NCBI GenBank assembly: GCA_965263325.1
Contig: CBDHGY010000002.1
Location: forward strand, 2,108,001 to 2,172,000
Length of the DNA stretch: 64,000 nucleotides
Direction: 5' to 3'
Source: CBDHGY01 sp965263325
GTDB lineage: Bacteria > Pseudomonadota > Alphaproteobacteria > Caulobacterales > Hyphomonadaceae
Program-made: the position numbers and the translations under genes
Notes under the pieces: generated by a model
The model's input: the letters and a program-made list of their open reading frames with translations, nothing else
Databases searched by the model: none
Told to the model about the DNA's origin: nothing
Shown here: piece by piece, positions 8,962 to 17,091 of the stretch
Position numbering within the stretch: position 1 is the stretch's first letter
How the letters are laid out: every line of letters begins with the position of its first letter

Positions 8962-9561
8962 TTACGCCTTCTTTCGCTTCGTAGCCGATTTTTTCTTTGG
9001 TGCCGACTTTTTCTTTGGCGCAGATTTTTTCTTTGCAACCTTCGGCTTGGTTTTAGCTTTGGCTTTTACAGGCTTTTTCTTTTTGGGAGCCTCAGGTGCA
9101 GGCGCACTTGGCGTGAATTCAGCATCTGACAATTTTGCTAATGCTGATATGAAGGCCGCGCGCCGATTGGAGGGTAACAAAGCCAACAATTCCTCATCAG
9201 CTTGCGCCACGCCTTCACGCGTCAAATCCAGCGCTTTGCGTCCTTTTGCGAGCAAAGATACTGATTTTGCTCGCGCATCCTGTTTGGAAGGCCGGCGCTT
9301 CAGTAGGCCAGATGTTTCCATCCGCGACACCATGTCCGCCAAGGTAGAGCGGTCGATGCCGGTTCGCTCAACAATATCAGCCTGGCTTGCGCCTTCAGAA
9401 TCGGCCACAGCGGCCAGAACAGAAAATTGCCGAAGTGTAATCCCAGCCTGTTTTAGCACGTCAGCAGATTGTAGTGCTGCAATTTGTTGTGCACGATGTA
9501 TGAGATGGCTCGCAGACGTTTCCAGCTCGAACCCACCCATTGTCGTCTTTTTCGACGCCAT
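8962..9561 (-). CDS. MarR-family regulator with lysine-rich histone-like tail
   Basis: A 199-residue protein in two parts. Residues about 12-145 are a MarR winged-helix domain: helix ITLRQFSVLAAVADSEGAS, recognition region IVERTGIDRSTLADMVSRMETSGLLKR, a wing with DARAKSVSLLAKGRKALD, and C-terminal dimerisation helices. Residues about 150-199 are almost only Lys, Ala, Pro and Ser, with three near copies of KKKSAPK, like the tails of bacterial histone-H1-like proteins. The MarR part should bind DNA specifically; the tail would add non-specific DNA affinity (inference). The ATG at 9561 is the only plausible start. Ligand and targets are unknown. Start-proximal region faces the NUDIX gene divergently. 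Confidence 0.85.
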   Translation of the reverse strand: MASKKTTMGGFELETSASHLIHRAQQIAALQSADVLKQAGITLRQFSVLAAVADSEGASQADIVERTGIDRSTLADMVSRMETSGLLKRRPSKQDARAKSVSLLAKGRKALDLTREGVAQADEELLALLPSNRRAAFISALAKLSDAEFTPSAPAPEAPKKKKPVKAKAKTKPKVAKKKSAPKKKSAPKKKSATKRKKA

Positions 9562-9690
9562 TTACCCCATCCTATTGAATTAATCTGACAGTAGATCTGT
9601 CACTATTTGCCTTCCGGTGCAATTATTCACAAGACTACCGTGTACGGATCAACCAGTTTCACCCCATAAGGGATTAATTTGAAGGCCAAA

Positions 9691-10227
9691 ATGAAAAAAC
9701 CGCAAGCAGACTTTTATCTCGGCATTCCAGAAGGGGATGACAGAGAGCGCCTAATATGTAGGCAATGCGACTTTATTAACTATCAAAATCCCAGAATAGT
9801 TGCAGGATCAGTGGTTCGTTCACAGAATAACCAAATTTTATTATGCAAACGTGCAATAGAGCCGAGGCGTGGCTATTGGACTCTCCCGGCAGGTTTTATG
9901 GAACTTGGCGAATCCGTAGAAGAGGCCGCAATGCGCGAGGCCATGGAAGAAGCCTGCGCAAAAATTGAAATAGATCAACTCCTTGCAGCTTATTCAGTTC
10001 CGCGCATCGGCCAGGTCCAAATCATGTTCACAGCCCGGTTGGATTCCGACATTGCTGTTGGCCCAGAGAGCGAAGACGTCGGATTGTTCGACTGGAAGGA
10101 CATTCCATGGTCCGAACTTGCATTTCCCACAGTGGTTTGGGCGCTGACAGATTTTGCAAAGATACGACATACCGGGCCGTTCCCGCCCTTCTCGAATCCC
10201 CCCGGAACCGAAGCTCTTACGACTTAG
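9691..10227 (+). CDS. NUDIX hydrolase with N-terminal zinc-ribbon-like motif
   Basis: A 178-residue NUDIX enzyme of the kind that hydrolyses nucleoside diphosphates linked to another group. The N-terminus has CRQCDFINYQNPRIVAGSVV, the short zinc-ribbon lead seen in YjhB/NudC-like members, although only the first CxxC pair is present. The Nudix box reads GFMELGESVEEAAMREAMEEA, which keeps the metal-binding RExxEE; the residue that is usually Gly after EE is Ala-Cys here. ATG 9691 is taken rather than the TTG at 9679. Its 3' end overlaps the convergent YciB gene by 11 bases. The substrate is not predictable from the sequence. Confidence 0.85.
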   Translation: MKKPQADFYLGIPEGDDRERLICRQCDFINYQNPRIVAGSVVRSQNNQILLCKRAIEPRRGYWTLPAGFMELGESVEEAAMREAMEEACAKIEIDQLLAAYSVPRIGQVQIMFTARLDSDIAVGPESEDVGLFDWKDIPWSELAFPTVVWALTDFAKIRHTGPFPPFSNPPGTEALTT

Positions 10228-10858
10228 CGTCGGCCTCGTCGGATTCGTCGTCGATCAAGTGCTTAAGCGTATAAGGCGTGTTCAATGCCCCGAATACGAA
10301 GACGATTACCATATTGCCGAGCTTCCAATTGGCCCAGGTGTCTTCGCTGAAATTACGATAAAGCACCTCATTCCATATTGCCATCGCAACGAAGAAAAGC
10401 CCCCACCGAATCGCTAGAGTTCGCCAGGCAAAATCGGGCAGTTGAAAAACATCCTTGAACATAAGTTTCCAGATGTTCTTTCCCATCAGAAGACCACCAA
10501 AGATCAACAAGGCAAGAAACAAATTCTGGATCGTCGGCTTCACATAGAGAAATTCAGGGGACTGAAGTGCTATTCCAAGTGTTCCAAACCCGCCGACAAT
10601 CGCAGCGGTGATAATCATGATTGGTGGGATTTTCTTCCCTTGACGCTTTTTTGAAATCACCGCCCAGGCCGTGCCAATCATCAAAACGCCGGTCGCCCAA
10701 TAAAGTGCTTTATCTTTCGCGAACCATGTACCTTCTTCGCCCGGGAAAATACGCAAAAGATTATAGACTAGAATAAAGCCTACAACCGGCAAAAGATCGC
10801 TTAGTAGGTCGCCTGCCTTATCGGCGGCAACTTCGGCATCTGATTTTGTATCCGTCAT
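10217..10858 (-). CDS. yciB: Inner-membrane septation protein A (YciB/IspZ)
   Basis: Integral membrane protein of 213 residues with about five or six hydrophobic helices. Conserved family features are the first helix DLLPVVGFILVYNLL, KPTIQNLFLALLIFGGLLMGK, and the tail RWGLFFVAMAIWNEVLYRN followed by W and K residues. YciB proteins affect cell-envelope synthesis and septation, and interact with elongation and division proteins in enteric bacteria. An acidic N-terminal extension of about 20 residues is present. The gene lies 7 bases downstream of the flippase gene on the same strand, so the two probably form one transcript with an envelope theme. Confidence 0.88.
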   Translation of the reverse strand: MTDTKSDAEVAADKAGDLLSDLLPVVGFILVYNLLRIFPGEEGTWFAKDKALYWATGVLMIGTAWAVISKKRQGKKIPPIMIITAAIVGGFGTLGIALQSPEFLYVKPTIQNLFLALLIFGGLLMGKNIWKLMFKDVFQLPDFAWRTLAIRWGLFFVAMAIWNEVLYRNFSEDTWANWKLGNMVIVFVFGALNTPYTLKHLIDDESDEADAKS

Positions 10859-10865
10859 ATGGGTT

Positions 10866-12323
10866 CTACGCTCCGGCGAGGGATTCAGATTTCCGCCCCA
10901 TCCCTCTCACAAAGTGACGCGCTCCGCCAGCATTCATGATAAATACCGCGGCAGCATAAACAGCAGCGCCAAAACCTGCCTTAGCAAAAAGCTCAGCCCA
11001 GCTTCCCCAATTCGGCACGAGCGTTAAAGCTGGCCACATTGCAGCGCAGGCAATGATGATTTTTGCCAGCTCTCTTGTCGGGATCGGCAAAGCAACGTGC
11101 CTGCGCCCAATCGAAGCCAGCAAAAAGACCCCTACCCCGTAACTGATCAGCGTCGCATAAACCGCACCCATTACACCCAATGGCCCCGGAAGCAGGATCA
11201 CATTCAAGACAATGTTCAGCGCGGCCGGGAAAATCATAAGAAGGGCGCGCTGACCGGTTTTCTTCGCAAGCTGGAAAGCTTCAGAGAAATAATGGATAAG
11301 AAGGCCATTCAGGAGGCCCGCAAAGGCGATCCAAGGTATGATCCGCATCGCTTCTTCGCGCACGGCCTCACCAATCATCGCTTCAGCGAGGGGCCGCGCC
11401 ACGAGCGCCAGCCCTGTCGCCGCTGGCAATCCGATCAGCAGCAATGTGGATGCGAGCCCCCTTGCCTCGTCTCGCGCAGCGGGCGGACCGGCGCGCTCAT
11501 AAGCCGCCATCACCAAGGGGGATCCAGCCATTGCAGCCCAAGCGCAGACAAGCAGCACTGTTTTATCAGCAACGCCATAGCCAGCGGTATAGCCGCCGAC
11601 TGCCGCCTCACCATGGAAATAAAGAATCAGGAACCTGTCAGCAGCAGAGAGCAAAATATCCAAAAGCAGGGCAGCGGCGATGGGCACGCCATATCCCAGC
11701 CATTCACGCCGAACGCTGGGAGAGCTTTGCCCCCCTTGCGCCGCACCAAGTAGCCACGACCCCTCCGTGACGGCGAGGAGAAGCGCTGCCGCGAGCAAGC
11801 CTGCGAAAGGTGCGAGAGCTCCCAATCCCGTTTGCCAGGCAAGCACGGCCCCAACTGCAAAGCCAATCAAGAGACGGCTCGTCTCGACAATCGCATATCG
11901 CTGCACACGTTGCCCGGCCCTGTGTGCCTCTAGAGCCATTTGGATAATGGTCATCAATGGAAGCAGCAGGACAAAGAACGGAATGAACGCTCTATATTCC
12001 GGCATATTCCAAGTCGCGGCCAGGAGCGCGCAAACAATCGCTGCGCTGAGCAATAGCGAGCGCGCCAATAAGCCCACGCCCGTTCGGTGATGATCCGCCA
12101 ATTGTCCGTTTTTTTCGGCACGGGCGGAGAACCGGTACCCTGCCGCCTCGGCCCAGGAGAGGCTGATTGTGTGAATAATCGCCAATGCGGACAACATCAC
12201 CGCGTAGCGCCCATACTCATCCGCACCGAGGAGGCGGGTGAAAACAAAAACACCGCCAAAACTCGCAATTGCGGCAGCAATGTTTACAGGCGCATAGCCC
12301 GCGAGATGGCGCAATAACTTCAT
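10866..12323 (-). CDS. MOP-superfamily polysaccharide/lipid flippase
   Basis: A 485-residue protein with 12-14 hydrophobic helices. The opening GGVFVFTRLLGADEYGRYAVMLSAL is the hallmark of Wzx/MurJ-like polysaccharide biosynthesis transporters, which flip undecaprenyl-linked sugars across the inner membrane. The middle helices (YGVADKTVLLVCAWAAM, PWIAFAGLLNGLLIHYF) follow the usual pattern. It is not near glycosyltransferase genes, but is followed by yciB 7 bases on and preceded by the frameshifted EamA gene 38 bases away. The substrate is therefore unknown. A second, unrelated member of the superfamily lies at 60.2 kb. Confidence 0.8.
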   Translation of the reverse strand: MKLLRHLAGYAPVNIAAAIASFGGVFVFTRLLGADEYGRYAVMLSALAIIHTISLSWAEAAGYRFSARAEKNGQLADHHRTGVGLLARSLLLSAAIVCALLAATWNMPEYRAFIPFFVLLLPLMTIIQMALEAHRAGQRVQRYAIVETSRLLIGFAVGAVLAWQTGLGALAPFAGLLAAALLLAVTEGSWLLGAAQGGQSSPSVRREWLGYGVPIAAALLLDILLSAADRFLILYFHGEAAVGGYTAGYGVADKTVLLVCAWAAMAGSPLVMAAYERAGPPAARDEARGLASTLLLIGLPAATGLALVARPLAEAMIGEAVREEAMRIIPWIAFAGLLNGLLIHYFSEAFQLAKKTGQRALLMIFPAALNIVLNVILLPGPLGVMGAVYATLISYGVGVFLLASIGRRHVALPIPTRELAKIIIACAAMWPALTLVPNWGSWAELFAKAGFGAAVYAAAVFIMNAGGARHFVRGMGRKSESLAGA

Positions 12324-12361
12324 AGCGACGGTAGCTTAGCACTCTGAGTGCCAAGGCGAGG

Positions 12362-13232
12362 TTAAGCACTCCCGCCAATTTGCATGAGCACGAGACCCGC
12401 CGCGAGGACCCCTGCCGATACCCCGCGGCGTAAGCCAAAGCCCTCCTTCAGAAAAATCACGCCAAGCAACGCTGCGAAAAAGACCGAGGTTTCGCGCAGC
12501 GCTGTTACGAGTGCAGCGGACTCCGTTATCGAAAGGGCATATAACAAAGCCCCAAAGGACAGAAATCCTGAAACGCCTCCAATGGCCGACGCCTTCACTT
12601 GCGGCTTCAGATCAGCAATTACGTGACCGCGGCGCACCCCAAAGCATCGCAGCGAGCACAGGCAGGCCATCGAGTAAAAACAGCCAAACGATATAACTCT
12701 CTCGCACGGGCATATCGCGAATTACGCTTGCATCTGAAACTGTATACGCCCCAACACCAATTGCCGTCAGCGCTGCCCAAATGAGCGCAGAGCGATTGAG
12801 TGACCGCGTTGCGACATCAACTTTCTCAGGGATCGCAAATACAATCAACGCCGCTGTTGCGAGTGCCAGACCAACGAGCGCCAGGGGGGCGAGCCGTTCA
12901 TTCAGAAAAACGAATGCGAGCAGCCCAACGACGAGGGGCGCTAATCCTCTCATGACCGGAAATACCAGAGATAAGTCACCCCGGTGCAGCGCCTTGATCA
13001 TACAAAACTGGTAGCCGGCATGAATCGCCAAAGCGAGAGCGATACGCGGCCAAAGCTCCATGGGCGGCACGGGAACGAAGAAGGCAAATGGAAACGCACA
13101 CATTGCCATCGTCATCGACATCACCACGCGCGCAGCCAACACATCCCCACCTCGTTTTAAAGTGAAGTTTGTGATCGCGACCGTGACAGCCGAGAAGAGG
13201 GCGAGCCATATGGCGAGAGTTTCAGGAGCCAT
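12362..13232 (-). pseudogene. EamA/DMT-family transporter, single-base frameshift
   Basis: Two overlapping reading frames together encode one drug/metabolite-type transporter of about 289 residues, the usual length for two EamA repeats. The first (13232 down to 12612) has helices through VWLFLLDGLPVLAAMLW, then runs off into a short unrelated tail and a stop. The second (from about 12640 to 12362) resumes with RGHVIADLKPQVKASAIGG and the last four helices, including ALRETSVFFAALLGVIFLKE. The frame change is +1, so one extra base sits between roughly 12606 and 12640, a stretch with CCCC and CGCGG. It may be inactive in vivo or reflect a sequencing error. Export or uptake of small metabolites is the family role. 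Confidence 0.75.
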
Positions 13233-13274
13233 GAGCGCTGCTTATTCCGGGAGACGTAGAGGCAAACAATGAAA

Positions 13275-13303
13275 AAGCCCCGGGCCGAAGTGACCCGGGG
13301 CTT
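13275..13303 (-). terminator. Rho-independent terminator behind the Bax-inhibitor-1 gene
   Basis: A perfect 10-base GC-rich stem (AAGCCCCGGG with CCCGGGGCTT) and a nine-base loop, followed on the minus strand by a run of T. It is 24 bases after the stop of the gene at 13328. Confidence 0.85.
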
Positions 13304-13327
13304 CTTTATTTGGTTTGGGCCTGACGA

Positions 13328-14089
13328 TTAGTCGTCAGATAGAAGCATCAGAACAATACGGAACATGTTCACGAAGCTGATGAAGAAGTTGAGCGCGCCC
13401 CAATTCGTCATCACGGCCATACCGCGCTGGTCACCGGCGAGGGCATAATAGCCTTCTTTCAGTTCTTGTGTCTGCCAAGCGATAATCCCTGCAGAAAGCA
13501 CGAACACCGCACCCATAATGATGTTTTCCATCATGGCAGATGCCGGGAAGAACATGCTGACGAGACCGAGCGCCACAACACCCCAGATCGCCATGATCAA
13601 GAAGGAACCGATCGGACCAAGGTCACGCTTGGTTGTGTAACCGTAAAGTGAAAGCGCACCAAATGCAGACGCCGTAATAAAGAATGCTTTCGCAATGGTG
13701 AGCATGCCAATTGAACCGCCCTGACCTGCGCGTGTCGAAAGTACGGCACCCGTTTCGGCAGCATAAACATAAACACCGAGGCTGAGGCCAATGAGTGTAA
13801 CAATTGACCAGTATAGAAGCGCTGACCCGGTCGGTGACGGGTTACGCATGAAAAACATGGATCCAAAGATCAGAGCAATTGGTCCAAACATCACCACAAA
13901 TTTGAAGGGTGTGTTGAAAACCAAATTGAAGAGTGGCTCGACAGTCCCTGCTGCGTAAGCCAGAGCGCCTGCGATCAAAATACCGAGCGCGAGCTTGTTA
14001 TAAACGCCGAGCATGAAGCTGCGAAGGCCAGCATCCGTCGACATGTCCATGGTGCGGGTTGCACCAATAGTGCGATTAAAATCGTTCAT
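13328..14089 (-). CDS. Bax inhibitor-1/YccA family membrane protein
   Basis: A 253-residue integral membrane protein with seven hydrophobic helices. The N-terminus MNDFNRTIGATRTMDMSTDAGLRSFMLGVYNKLA (residues 1-34), the helix with LSLYGYTTKRDLGPIGSFL, and the end LNFFISFVNMFRIVLMLLSDD identify the BI-1/YccA/YbhL family. In E. coli YccA interacts with the FtsH protease; other members behave as pH-sensitive calcium leak channels. It is monocistronic with a strong terminator. Its 58-base leader up to the divergent reductase region is AT-rich and likely holds its promoter. Confidence 0.92.
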   Translation of the reverse strand: MNDFNRTIGATRTMDMSTDAGLRSFMLGVYNKLALGILIAGALAYAAGTVEPLFNLVFNTPFKFVVMFGPIALIFGSMFFMRNPSPTGSALLYWSIVTLIGLSLGVYVYAAETGAVLSTRAGQGGSIGMLTIAKAFFITASAFGALSLYGYTTKRDLGPIGSFLIMAIWGVVALGLVSMFFPASAMMENIIMGAVFVLSAGIIAWQTQELKEGYYALAGDQRGMAVMTNWGALNFFISFVNMFRIVLMLLSDD

Positions 14090-14243
14090 CGTAGTACCTT
14101 ATGTTCAACGGCCCGCTTCGTCTTCTAAAGCGGATTGGTTCTAATATGTGGGTTTTACAGCACATTCGCAAGGAAAACTGTTGCGATGCGTTTTGTCCCA
14201 CACTTATAGCTTCTTGAAGATTTTGATTAAGGAGAGGTTTCAC

Positions 14244-15296
14244 GTGCCGATAGAAAAGCGACCACTTGGACGCTCAGGTGAGCTTGTCACAAATTGTTGT
14301 TTGGGAACAATGACTTGGGGCCAGCAAAACACCGAGGCCGAAGGACACGCACAAATGGATTATGCGCTTGAGCGCGGAGTCTCATTTTGGGACACGGCAG
14401 AGATGTACGCCATTCCACCGAAGCCAGAAACACAAGGCCGGACAGAAGAGATCATCGGCACCTGGTTCAAGAAAACCGGACGGCGCGACGAGGTCTTTCT
14501 TGCTTCGAAAATTTCTGGTCTGTCTCGTATGACCTGGACGCGCGACAGTGACGTTGAGTGGACGCGGCACACTAAGGTACAAATCGACGAAGCGGTTGAA
14601 AAGAGCCTCAAGCGCCTCCAGACGGACAGAATAGACCTTTATCAGTTGCACTGGCCAGACCGCCCGGCTCCAACGTTTGGGCAGAAATTAGACGCGAAAG
14701 CATACTCGCACACCTATGAACCCTTCGAAGACATTCTCGATCATCTAAACGCGCATGTTGCAGCAGGTCGGATCCGATATGTCGGCTTGTCTAATGAAAC
14801 CCCATATGGCGTGATGAGATTCCTCGAAGAAAGTGGCGCGCGCAATCTTCCGCGTATGCAGTCGATTCAAAACGCCTACAATCTTGTAAACCGAACATTC
14901 GAGAACGGCCTCGATGAAATTGCTATTCGTGAAAGTGTTGGCCTGCTTGCTTATTCACCGCTTGCTCAAGGTTACCTGACCGGAAAGTACCGGAACGGTG
15001 CGCTTCCCGAGGGGTCGCGAAAGGCATTGTTCGACAGATTGCAGCGCTATGAAGGGCCTGGCGCTGAAGAGGCCATCAACTCTTACTTGGACTTTGCAAG
15101 TAAACTTGAAGTAGATCCGGCGAAGCTCGCGATTAGGTTTTGCGATACGCGCCCTTTTACTACATCAACGATTATCGGCGCGACCACAATGGATCAACTG
15201 AAGGTATGCATTGACGCGTTCGACCTTGATTGGAATAAAGAAATTGAGAATGAGATAAATTCACTGCACCTCAAACAACCGTCGCCTTGTCCCTGA
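14244..15296 (+). CDS. tas: Tas-like aldo/keto reductase
   Basis: NADPH-dependent oxidoreductase of the aldo/keto reductase superfamily, TIM-barrel fold. The start is the GTG at 14244, placed six bases after AAGGAGAGG; codons upstream to 14148 are ignored. The 350-residue length matches E. coli Tas (346). Features are LGTMTWGQQNTEAEGHAQ, DTAEMYAIPPKPETQGRTEE with the catalytic Asp/Tyr, the catalytic Lys in ASKISG, and the His in YQLHWPDRP. Tas-specific blocks GLSNETPYGVMRF and GATTMDQLK are also seen. The physiological substrate is unknown. The gene stands alone. Confidence 0.88.
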   Translation: MPIEKRPLGRSGELVTNCCLGTMTWGQQNTEAEGHAQMDYALERGVSFWDTAEMYAIPPKPETQGRTEEIIGTWFKKTGRRDEVFLASKISGLSRMTWTRDSDVEWTRHTKVQIDEAVEKSLKRLQTDRIDLYQLHWPDRPAPTFGQKLDAKAYSHTYEPFEDILDHLNAHVAAGRIRYVGLSNETPYGVMRFLEESGARNLPRMQSIQNAYNLVNRTFENGLDEIAIRESVGLLAYSPLAQGYLTGKYRNGALPEGSRKALFDRLQRYEGPGAEEAINSYLDFASKLEVDPAKLAIRFCDTRPFTTSTIIGATTMDQLKVCIDAFDLDWNKEIENEINSLHLKQPSPCP

Positions 15297-15390
15297 TAGA
15301 TTAAATTGACTTCAATTTTTTTGCGTTGCAGATTGCGACCGCTAGGAAAACAAATCTCAACTAGCAGTACAGTCCAGGGGAAAATAAATT

Positions 15391-15723
15391 ATGGCAGATG
15401 CATCAAAGTATGCTGAAAATATCAAAAAGTATGCGGATGGTTACAATCAAGCCGCAGCTGAAAAAATTGTCGGGCATTTAGGAATTGCTCTGCGAAATCG
15501 CGACAGCTCACTGGTTTCTTGCTCAGATTCGGGAGAGTTAGACCGGGTTCGAGAAAAATGGTGCCGCGGCAAGCTCAGCCTTTCAGAAACGAATGATCAG
15601 CTCGACGAAGCCATTCAGGCGATTTGCGAGAAGCTAAAACCTGAAGGCGGGAATAAGTCCCGCGTGACATTCTATTATTTGCTCGCAGAACACTTTGGAA
15701 AACTCGACGCACTTGCCTCATAA
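15391..15723 (+). CDS. DUF2853 family protein
   Basis: Small soluble helical protein of 110 residues. It matches DUF2853 over its whole length: KYAENIKKYADGYNQAAAEK, then LGIALRNRDSSLVSCSDSGE, and the ending KSRVTFYYLLAEHFGKLDAL. The family is widespread in alphaproteobacteria and Bacteroidetes with no assigned function. Codon use is similar to its neighbours. AGGGGA lies ten bases before the ATG. It has its own downstream hairpin, so it is a single-gene unit. Confidence 0.88.
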   Translation: MADASKYAENIKKYADGYNQAAAEKIVGHLGIALRNRDSSLVSCSDSGELDRVREKWCRGKLSLSETNDQLDEAIQAICEKLKPEGGNKSRVTFYYLLAEHFGKLDALAS

Positions 15724-15748
15724 GCTTAGTCGTCGAATTCGTTTATCA

Positions 15749-15775
15749 ATCGCCCGGCTTTAAACGCCGGGCGAT
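15749..15775 (+). terminator. Terminator hairpin behind the DUF2853 gene
   Basis: A perfect 10-base stem (ATCGCCCGGC with GCCGGGCGAT) and a seven-base loop, followed by a T-rich but interrupted tail. It lies 25 bases after the stop and just before the thpR start. Confidence 0.7.
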
Positions 15776-15795
15776 CTTAGTTTATACGCACAATT

Positions 15796-16329
15796 ATGAT
15801 CCGACTGTTTGCGGCCTTGCCAGTGCCAGCCAGTATCACCGAGCAACTTGCGACGCTCCAAAAAGGCGTCTCTGGTGCGAGCTGGCGGCCGACTTCAAAT
15901 TTTCACGTTACGCTCCGCTTCTTCGGGGAAGTAACACGGGAGCTTGCTCAAGAACTGGACGAGGAGATCGCCGAAATTCCAGCAAATGGCTTTCAATTGA
16001 GCATTCGAGGGTGCGGCAGCTTCGGCAAAAAAGAACCGAGGTCAATTTGGGCAAGGGTCGAAGAAAATGAGAGCCTTCGATCATTATCAGGGTCATGTGA
16101 GCGAATTGCACGCCGACTTGGCCTGCCAGCAGAAAAGCGCCCCTACCGGCCGCATATTACTTTGGCTTATTGCCACGGAACGCCGCCAGAAGAAGCAGCA
16201 AGGTTTGAACAACACAACATGACCTTCAGCGCGGGGCCATGGACAGCAGATCGATTTCATCTGTATTCGAGCCATCTCGGAAGGGGACCGAGCCGCTATA
16301 TCGCGGAAGCGGACTACCCTTTGATCTGA
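15796..16329 (+). CDS. thpR: RNA 2',3'-cyclic phosphodiesterase ThpR
   Basis: 2H-phosphoesterase family enzyme of 177 residues that opens 2',3'-cyclic phosphate ends of RNA and can act as an RNA ligase in vitro. The two catalytic HxT motifs are visible as HVTLRFFGE (near residue 37) and HITLAYC (near residue 117), with the N-terminal MIRLFAALPVP and the late WTADRFHLYSSHLG of the family. The start immediately follows the DUF2853 hairpin and lacks a strong ribosome-binding site. No partner genes are adjacent. Confidence 0.92.
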   Translation: MIRLFAALPVPASITEQLATLQKGVSGASWRPTSNFHVTLRFFGEVTRELAQELDEEIAEIPANGFQLSIRGCGSFGKKEPRSIWARVEENESLRSLSGSCERIARRLGLPAEKRPYRPHITLAYCHGTPPEEAARFEQHNMTFSAGPWTADRFHLYSSHLGRGPSRYIAEADYPLI

Positions 16330-16348
16330 GGCGAAAGCGAATTCACGC

Positions 16349-16753
16349 TCAATCTATATTGGCTAGACCTGCCAATAGATCTGATAGCACAGAATGAACG
16401 ATCTGGTCGCTCGGCTGCGCAAGCGAAAGATCACTGCCATCAGGCATGACCATGCTCTTCCAGATTTCAAGTTTCGCAATGATATCAAACACGTTTTTTG
16501 CTGGGCGGCTTGCTATTTCAACGAGTAATTCACTTTGCACCTGCTCAACTTCGATTTGTATAGACATCAGCGTCTGAGCGTTCGAGCCCTGCAGTCTGGT
16601 GCCACTTATCGCGTCATCGTGCTTTTTATAGAGGTTTTCAAGCCGCGCTTCGATCGCGTGCCATCGCTCAAACAAATCAGCAAATTCTGAGCTTTGGGGA
16701 CACCCGCCCCTAGGTTCAGCGCCAACCACGCTTAGATTGCTGAATGATGCCAT
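16349..16753 (-). CDS. Hypothetical helical protein
   Basis: A 134-residue protein I do not recognise. It is hydrophilic with no signal peptide or membrane segment. After a short N-terminal loop with Gly-Gly-Cys, most of it looks helical: FADLFERWHAIEARLENLYK, QIEVEQVQSELLVEIASR, and a hydrophobic end LSDLLAGLANID. The pattern suggests a small helical bundle or an oligomerising protein. It converges with thpR (19 bases between stops) and lies upstream of no operon partner. Coding potential is judged from length, uninterrupted frame and reasonable composition. Confidence 0.55.
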   Translation of the reverse strand: MASFSNLSVVGAEPRGGCPQSSEFADLFERWHAIEARLENLYKKHDDAISGTRLQGSNAQTLMSIQIEVEQVQSELLVEIASRPAKNVFDIIAKLEIWKSMVMPDGSDLSLAQPSDQIVHSVLSDLLAGLANID

Positions 16754-16915
16754 TACGCCGTTCCCGTATGGGTTTAACTAAGGAACACTCTACTGCTGAT
16801 AACAAGATATTAACCAACTTCTCCAAGTCAATACAATATAAGGTTGAAATTTTTGGTGGACGGGGTCCAATTATCGACGGGGTGCATTTCGTTAGCGAGT
16901 TCCGGCGCGGAAAAA

Positions 16916-16991
16916 TGGTGCCGCTAAGGTGACTTGAACACCTGACCTCCGCATTACGAATGCGATGCTCTACCAGCTGAGCTATAGCGGC
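16916..16991 (-). tRNA. tRNA-Thr (anticodon CGT)
   Basis: A complete cloverleaf of 76 bases including an encoded CCA end. The acceptor arms GCCGCTA and TAGCGGC pair fully. The D arm is GCTCAGCTGGTAGAGC, and the anticodon loop TTCGTAA sits on a five-pair stem. The T arm is AGGTG-TTCAAGT-CACCT, and the discriminator base is A. It reads ACG codons. A T-run directly follows the CCA. Confidence 0.95.
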
Positions 16992-17091
16992 ACGGGCTCT
17001 GATATCGAACCGGGCGATCGTATAACGCCACGCTTAGTTCCTATCAAGCGCCAGTCTCCGGACACACATAAGGGGTCAAACAGGTGCGTGT

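Noticed and set aside
12612..12670. Second EamA frame as a separate small transporter
   Set aside because: It has only half the helices and overlaps the first frame; a frameshift of one gene explains both.
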